64,000 nucleotides of DNA from Pseudarthrobacter naphthalenicus (GTDB lineage Bacteria > Actinomycetota > Actinomycetes > Actinomycetales > Micrococcaceae). The stretch covers positions 1-64,000 of the forward strand of contig NZ_JARESG010000004.1 of the NCBI RefSeq assembly GCF_029076445.1. Direction: 5' to 3'. Positions 61,451 to 64,000 of the stretch are shown here, one piece after another (position 1 is the first letter of the stretch; each line of letters opens with the position of its first letter). A program made the position numbers and the translations under genes. The notes below the pieces were generated by a model. The model made no database searches. It saw only the letters and a list, made by a program, of their open reading frames with translations, and was not told where the DNA came from.

Positions 61451-62605
61451 ATGACAGAGAACACTTGCGGCACAACCGCTGAAGACAACTTCACCGAAAG
61501 GTGCATGGAACCAGCCGGGCCGCAGCCCTGCCAGGAATGCCCGTGGCGGAAGATCAACCGCGGCAGGAGCCACCCGGACCAAGCCCCGTACACAGACGAC
61601 TGGCTCACGACGAAATGGCGCAGCGTTTCCCAGGACGGCAACATCTTCGCTTGCCACCTATTCGACGCCGGAGCCCTCCACTACTCAGAGGAGATAAAGG
61701 CCGCCGGATTCAAGAAACCCGCAGACATCGGAGCCCGCAAGGAATGCGCCGGCATGGTTGCCATGGTCACCCGCGAGCTGGAAGCCATTATCGCCAGCCC
61801 CTCATTTGAGGAATACCGGCAGGAACGACCCTACGGCCTCACCCAGGAGTCACTGGACTACTTCGCCGCCCGGCTCCGGGGAGAGATTCAGCCGCCCTTC
61901 AAACCCTCCGAATACATCGACATGGCCGAAATCCTCGACATGCACGACGTAGTGAAACCGGACAGTATGACCTGGACCTACGACACCACGTTCCTGGACA
62001 ACCTGAACGGCCTCGTCAAGATACTGATGCCCAAGTACCGGGAATGCGGCTGCACAGTCTGCGCCGAACACCACACAGTGCACGAGATGGTGCGACTGCA
62101 CACGGCCGAAGACCTGGAGGTGACAGTAGACGCCGAACTGCACCCCCTGCTTCACGCCATGGCAGCGACCGGGATCCGCACCATAGCCTCATGCATCGAC
62201 CTACGGGAAGCAATCACAGAGCTATCACCGGACATGCTGGCCCCACTGATGAACCTCGCAGACCCCGCCACCATCAGCTACGGGCCAGTCCTCCGCCGGC
62301 AAGCCTCATTCATAGAACTCCGCAACGACAACCCCGCAGAGAAGATCTTCCTGGCAGCAGCCGGGCAACTCCCAGGAGTGGACGCCACACACCAGAACTT
62401 ACGGTCACAGATCATCTTCAATCGGGAACACCTGCCCACCCTCGCCGGCTTTGTAAACCTCACCGCGCAGCACGTCGCCCTGAAGGCGGCCCGTCAAACG
62501 AAACAGCCCAACACCCGCGCCGTTCCCGCCTCGTCAAAACAGGATCTCGCCCGCAAGCTCGCAACCAAACGCAAATCCAGCAGCCAAAACGGAAAGGGAA
62601 AATGA
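61451..62605 (+). CDS. Hypothetical element protein with CPWR motif (possibly DUF6283-like)
   Basis: A protein of 384 aa from ATG 61451; AAGGAG at 61436-61441. The N-terminal region has QPCQECPWRKINRG and further Cys/His residues (CHLFDAG, KECAGMV), resembling Cys-rich DUF6283-type domains; a second cluster CGCTVCAEHHTVH lies near residue 200. The C-terminal part is helical. The tail is basic. Possibly a metal-binding protein; the family assignment is tentative. Confidence 0.6.
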   Translation: MTENTCGTTAEDNFTERCMEPAGPQPCQECPWRKINRGRSHPDQAPYTDDWLTTKWRSVSQDGNIFACHLFDAGALHYSEEIKAAGFKKPADIGARKECAGMVAMVTRELEAIIASPSFEEYRQERPYGLTQESLDYFAARLRGEIQPPFKPSEYIDMAEILDMHDVVKPDSMTWTYDTTFLDNLNGLVKILMPKYRECGCTVCAEHHTVHEMVRLHTAEDLEVTVDAELHPLLHAMAATGIRTIASCIDLREAITELSPDMLAPLMNLADPATISYGPVLRRQASFIELRNDNPAEKIFLAAAGQLPGVDATHQNLRSQIIFNREHLPTLAGFVNLTAQHVALKAARQTKQPNTRAVPASSKQDLARKLATKRKSSSQNGKGK

Positions 62606-62808
62606 CGTTGGAAAATTCGCCCCGCTCCATCCAGTCATCAGCAGGCATCTACTCAGACCGCACCCTAGACGGCTGGGACGCCCCGGCAGCAGCAGCCGCC
62701 CTCTGGGAACGCGCCAACCATCTTCAAGAGCAAGTGGACTACTGGAGGCGCCGCGCAACCTCCGCAGAGTCCCGCATGCTCGCCCACCACTGCCAGGGGG
62801 ACCAGTGA
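62602..62808 (+). CDS. Hypothetical element protein (68 aa), coiled coil
   Basis: ATG 62602 overlaps the previous stop. MTLENSPRSIQSSAGIYSDR is followed by ALWERANHLQEQVDYWRRRATSAESRML, a helical, probably coiled-coil segment. The next gene begins in its last codons (GTGA). No family recognised. Confidence 0.58.
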   Translation: MTLENSPRSIQSSAGIYSDRTLDGWDAPAAAAALWERANHLQEQVDYWRRRATSAESRMLAHHCQGDQ

Positions 62809-63002
62809 CCCGCCCCGGCGTAACGCCCCGCTACTACGCATGGAAAGACAACTGTAAGGCAGATACCCGCGGCATCGCCCTTTGGGGCAAGACCGGCCTT
62901 ATTGCCCACCTGACCTACACCGAAGCCCGCCGCCTCGCAGACAAGCTGCACGACATGGCCGACAGGCTCGAAGCCACCGAACAGCCCAAGGAGAACAAGT
63001 AA
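62805..63002 (+). CDS. Hypothetical element protein (65 aa)
   Basis: GTG 62805 overlaps the previous stop. Sequence begins MTRPGVTPRYYAWKDNCKAD and ends with helices TEARRLADKLHDMADRLEATEQ. Nothing catalytic is visible. Shares CLADKL-type helices with the 74-aa gene downstream (LTYTEARRLADKLHDMADRLE versus LTVEDATRLSNELIDQIE), suggesting related small proteins. Confidence 0.58.
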   Translation: MTRPGVTPRYYAWKDNCKADTRGIALWGKTGLIAHLTYTEARRLADKLHDMADRLEATEQPKENK

Positions 63003-63163
63003 TGCCCCAACGCCACGACCAGGGATGGAAGAAGCAGCAGCCCACCCGCCAGCCGGAAGAATTGCCCAGCCCGGAAGCCCTGGCCTTGGATCTTGTAAGG
63101 CGCGGCCTCGCGTCACGGCAGATCCTCGATTCAGTCAGCCCCTACGGACGGCCGAAGCTGTGA
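63002..63163 (+). CDS. Hypothetical element protein (53 aa)
   Basis: ATG 63002 shares a base with the previous stop. MPQRHDQGWKKQQPTRQPEE then LPSPEALALDLVRRGLASRQIL. The C-terminal helix ALDLVRRGLASRQIL resembles helix-turn-helix fragments. The stop overlaps the next GTG. Confidence 0.55.
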   Translation: MPQRHDQGWKKQQPTRQPEELPSPEALALDLVRRGLASRQILDSVSPYGRPKL

Positions 63164-63384
63164 ACGACAACCCATTCATCTCCTACGCCGGCCGGTACTG
63201 GCAGAACCTCGAAGGATCCGCAGCCACTCACGCCCGCGCCGGCATCATCGAAAACCCCAACGGCTTTCGGGATCCATCAGTTGTCATCTTCCGGGACCGC
63301 TTTTGCCTCGCCGTCCTGACCGTGGAAGACGCAACCCGGCTCTCAAATGAACTCATCGACCAGATAGAAAGGCCCGTCGTATGA
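63160..63384 (+). CDS. Hypothetical element protein (74 aa)
   Basis: GTG 63160: VNDNPFISYAGRYWQNLEGS, AGIIENPNGFRDPSVVIFRDRF, then a helix with TVEDATRLSNELIDQIERP. It resembles the 65-aa gene two positions upstream in its C-terminal helix. The stop overlaps the next ATG. Unknown function. Confidence 0.57.
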   Translation: MNDNPFISYAGRYWQNLEGSAATHARAGIIENPNGFRDPSVVIFRDRFCLAVLTVEDATRLSNELIDQIERPVV

Positions 63385-63572
63385 ACCCCTGCGAATGCGC
63401 CGACGCTAAGCACGTCGTCCTCTGCGCTCTGAACCGCGGAGACGGCCCCTGCCTCAGCACCACGGCGCCCCAAGGGCCAGAACCAACCGCAACACCCGAA
63501 CCACCAGCACTAAACAGCGACGCCCTCACCGCATCACTTACCGCCGCACTCAGCGGCAAGATCACCCTTTAG
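63381..63572 (+). CDS. Hypothetical element protein (63 aa), Cys-rich start
   Basis: MNPCECADAKHVVLCALNRG with a Pro-Thr-rich middle and LTASLTAALSGKITL at the end. Three N-terminal Cys residues may bind metal or be a redox motif. ATG 63381 overlaps the previous stop. No family recognised. Confidence 0.55.
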   Translation: MNPCECADAKHVVLCALNRGDGPCLSTTAPQGPEPTATPEPPALNSDALTASLTAALSGKITL

Positions 63573-63582
63573 GAGAAACACC

Positions 63583-64000
63583 ATGTTCGCAGAAATCCGC
63601 CGCATCGACCGCACCTTCGCCGGCCTCGCCATCGACCTGCCCAAGGAATGCCAGGACGCCAGCCCCCTGGCTAACGCAGCCATCGCCGCCACCAACTCCC
63701 CGGCAGTGCAGGACCTGCACGACGGCATCCTCTCAGGCACCATCACCCCCAAGAACATCGCCGCCAAACTCACCGAGTCAGCCATCGCCATCATGGCAGC
63801 AGAGCGCATCATCACCGCCGCAGAAGGCACACAGTCAGCCATCAACACGCTGTACTTCGGAGCCCTCAAAGCCCACGCTGACAAGCTTGTGACAGCACTC
63901 CGCCCCGCCTTCGATGAAGCCGCCAAGGTGATCCAGACAGCGGGCAAGTACTTCGCCCCCGACGCCAACGAACGGGACATCCTCAGCGCAGGCATGGAAG
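63583..64000 (+). CDS. Partial element protein, running off the window
   Basis: ATG 63583 follows AGGAG; the frame stays open to the end, 139 codons so far: MFAEIRRIDRTFAGLAIDLP, then mostly helical sequence (AAKLTESAIAIMAAERIITAAEGTQSAINTL; LVTALRPAFDEAAKVIQTAG). No motif I recognise; the length of the complete protein is unknown. It is separated by 10 bases from the previous gene and continues the same transcript. Confidence 0.6.
   Translation, partial: MFAEIRRIDRTFAGLAIDLPKECQDASPLANAAIAATNSPAVQDLHDGILSGTITPKNIAAKLTESAIAIMAAERIITAAEGTQSAINTLYFGALKAHADKLVTALRPAFDEAAKVIQTAGKYFAPDANERDILSAGME

Larger units (their letters stand above)
57253..64000 (+). mobile_element. Integrated serine-recombinase element (left part)
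   Basis: From 57253 the content changes: integrase, origin-like DNA, HTH protein, primase-helicase and many small overlapping unknown genes, all on the plus strand, with somewhat more A/T-rich gaps than the flanking chromosome. No capsid, tail, conjugation or resistance gene appears in the visible part. It may be a prophage, a satellite or an integrative plasmid. It continues past the window. Confidence 0.8.

Overview
The window is high-GC actinobacterial chromosome, most likely from an Arthrobacter/Pseudarthrobacter-type member of the Micrococcaceae. The evidence is tight ATGA/GTGA gene overlaps, many GTG starts, several starts placed 7-8 bases behind a TANNNT box (probable leaderless mRNAs), a GlxR/Crp-type regulator, a Tad pilus locus of the Ssd-TadA-TadB-TadC order, and GAF-ANTAR and HTH-TPR regulators. 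The genus is an inference from protein style; no rRNA is present.

Layout. 1-5.5 kb: a lytic transglycosylase, a lone response regulator, a DUF488 protein, a GAF-ANTAR regulator, and an adenylate kinase coupled to an epimerase. 4.6-11.7 kb: a galactonate-type sugar acid catabolic unit, with a divergent GntR/FCD regulator, an ABC importer (lipoprotein plus two permeases, no ATPase here), galactonate dehydratase, KDPGal-type aldolase and a PfkB-fold kinase. 11.7-18.8 kb: an SDR, a NYN-LOTUS protein, an AlkC-like glycosylase, PAP2, a small heat-shock unit (MerR, Hsp20, J-domain protein) and an AAA ATPase. 18.9-28.9 kb: GH1, App1-like phosphatase, DUF72, GH15, YegP-like, HAD hydrolase, asparaginase and a molybdopterin oxidoreductase. 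29-31.3 kb: purD and purC. 31.3-33.2 kb: an XRE-TPR regulator divergent from a small secreted protein that carries the octapeptide SGNWPYPM twice, then a terminator and tRNA-Pro(CGG). 33.2-52.4 kb: a heterodimeric ABC exporter, phosphoesterase, penicillin-binding protein, DUF4177, RidA, Nudix, Crp/GlxR, MarP-like protease, aroQ, acs, a membrane protein, nth, CoA-type Nudix, YegP-like protein and a family A DNA polymerase. 52.4-57.3 kb: a small HTH gene with two operator-like dyads, then the tad operon.

From about 57.25 kb to the end lies an integrated mobile element. A large serine recombinase starts exactly at the broken end of the tad-linked DUF4244/pilin-like gene, whose GMATAEYA motif is intact but whose membrane helix is replaced by element sequence. 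Behind the integrase come an origin-like region (a perfect DnaA box, a near match, four 10-bp repeats, dyads and a long hairpin), an excisionase-like HTH protein, a P4-type primase-helicase and a train of small overlapping unknown genes that runs off the window.

The two most interesting systems are the 31.3-33.0 kb regulator/peptide pair, which has the form of an RRNPP-type peptide signalling circuit in an actinobacterium, and the serine-integrase element inside the pilus locus. Other signals include a 20-bp promoter-like motif shared by two stress-type genes, nested inverted repeats at 42.05-42.15 kb, a Crp-like site upstream of acs, and divergent-promoter dyads at the heat-shock unit, the GntR gene and the exporter.
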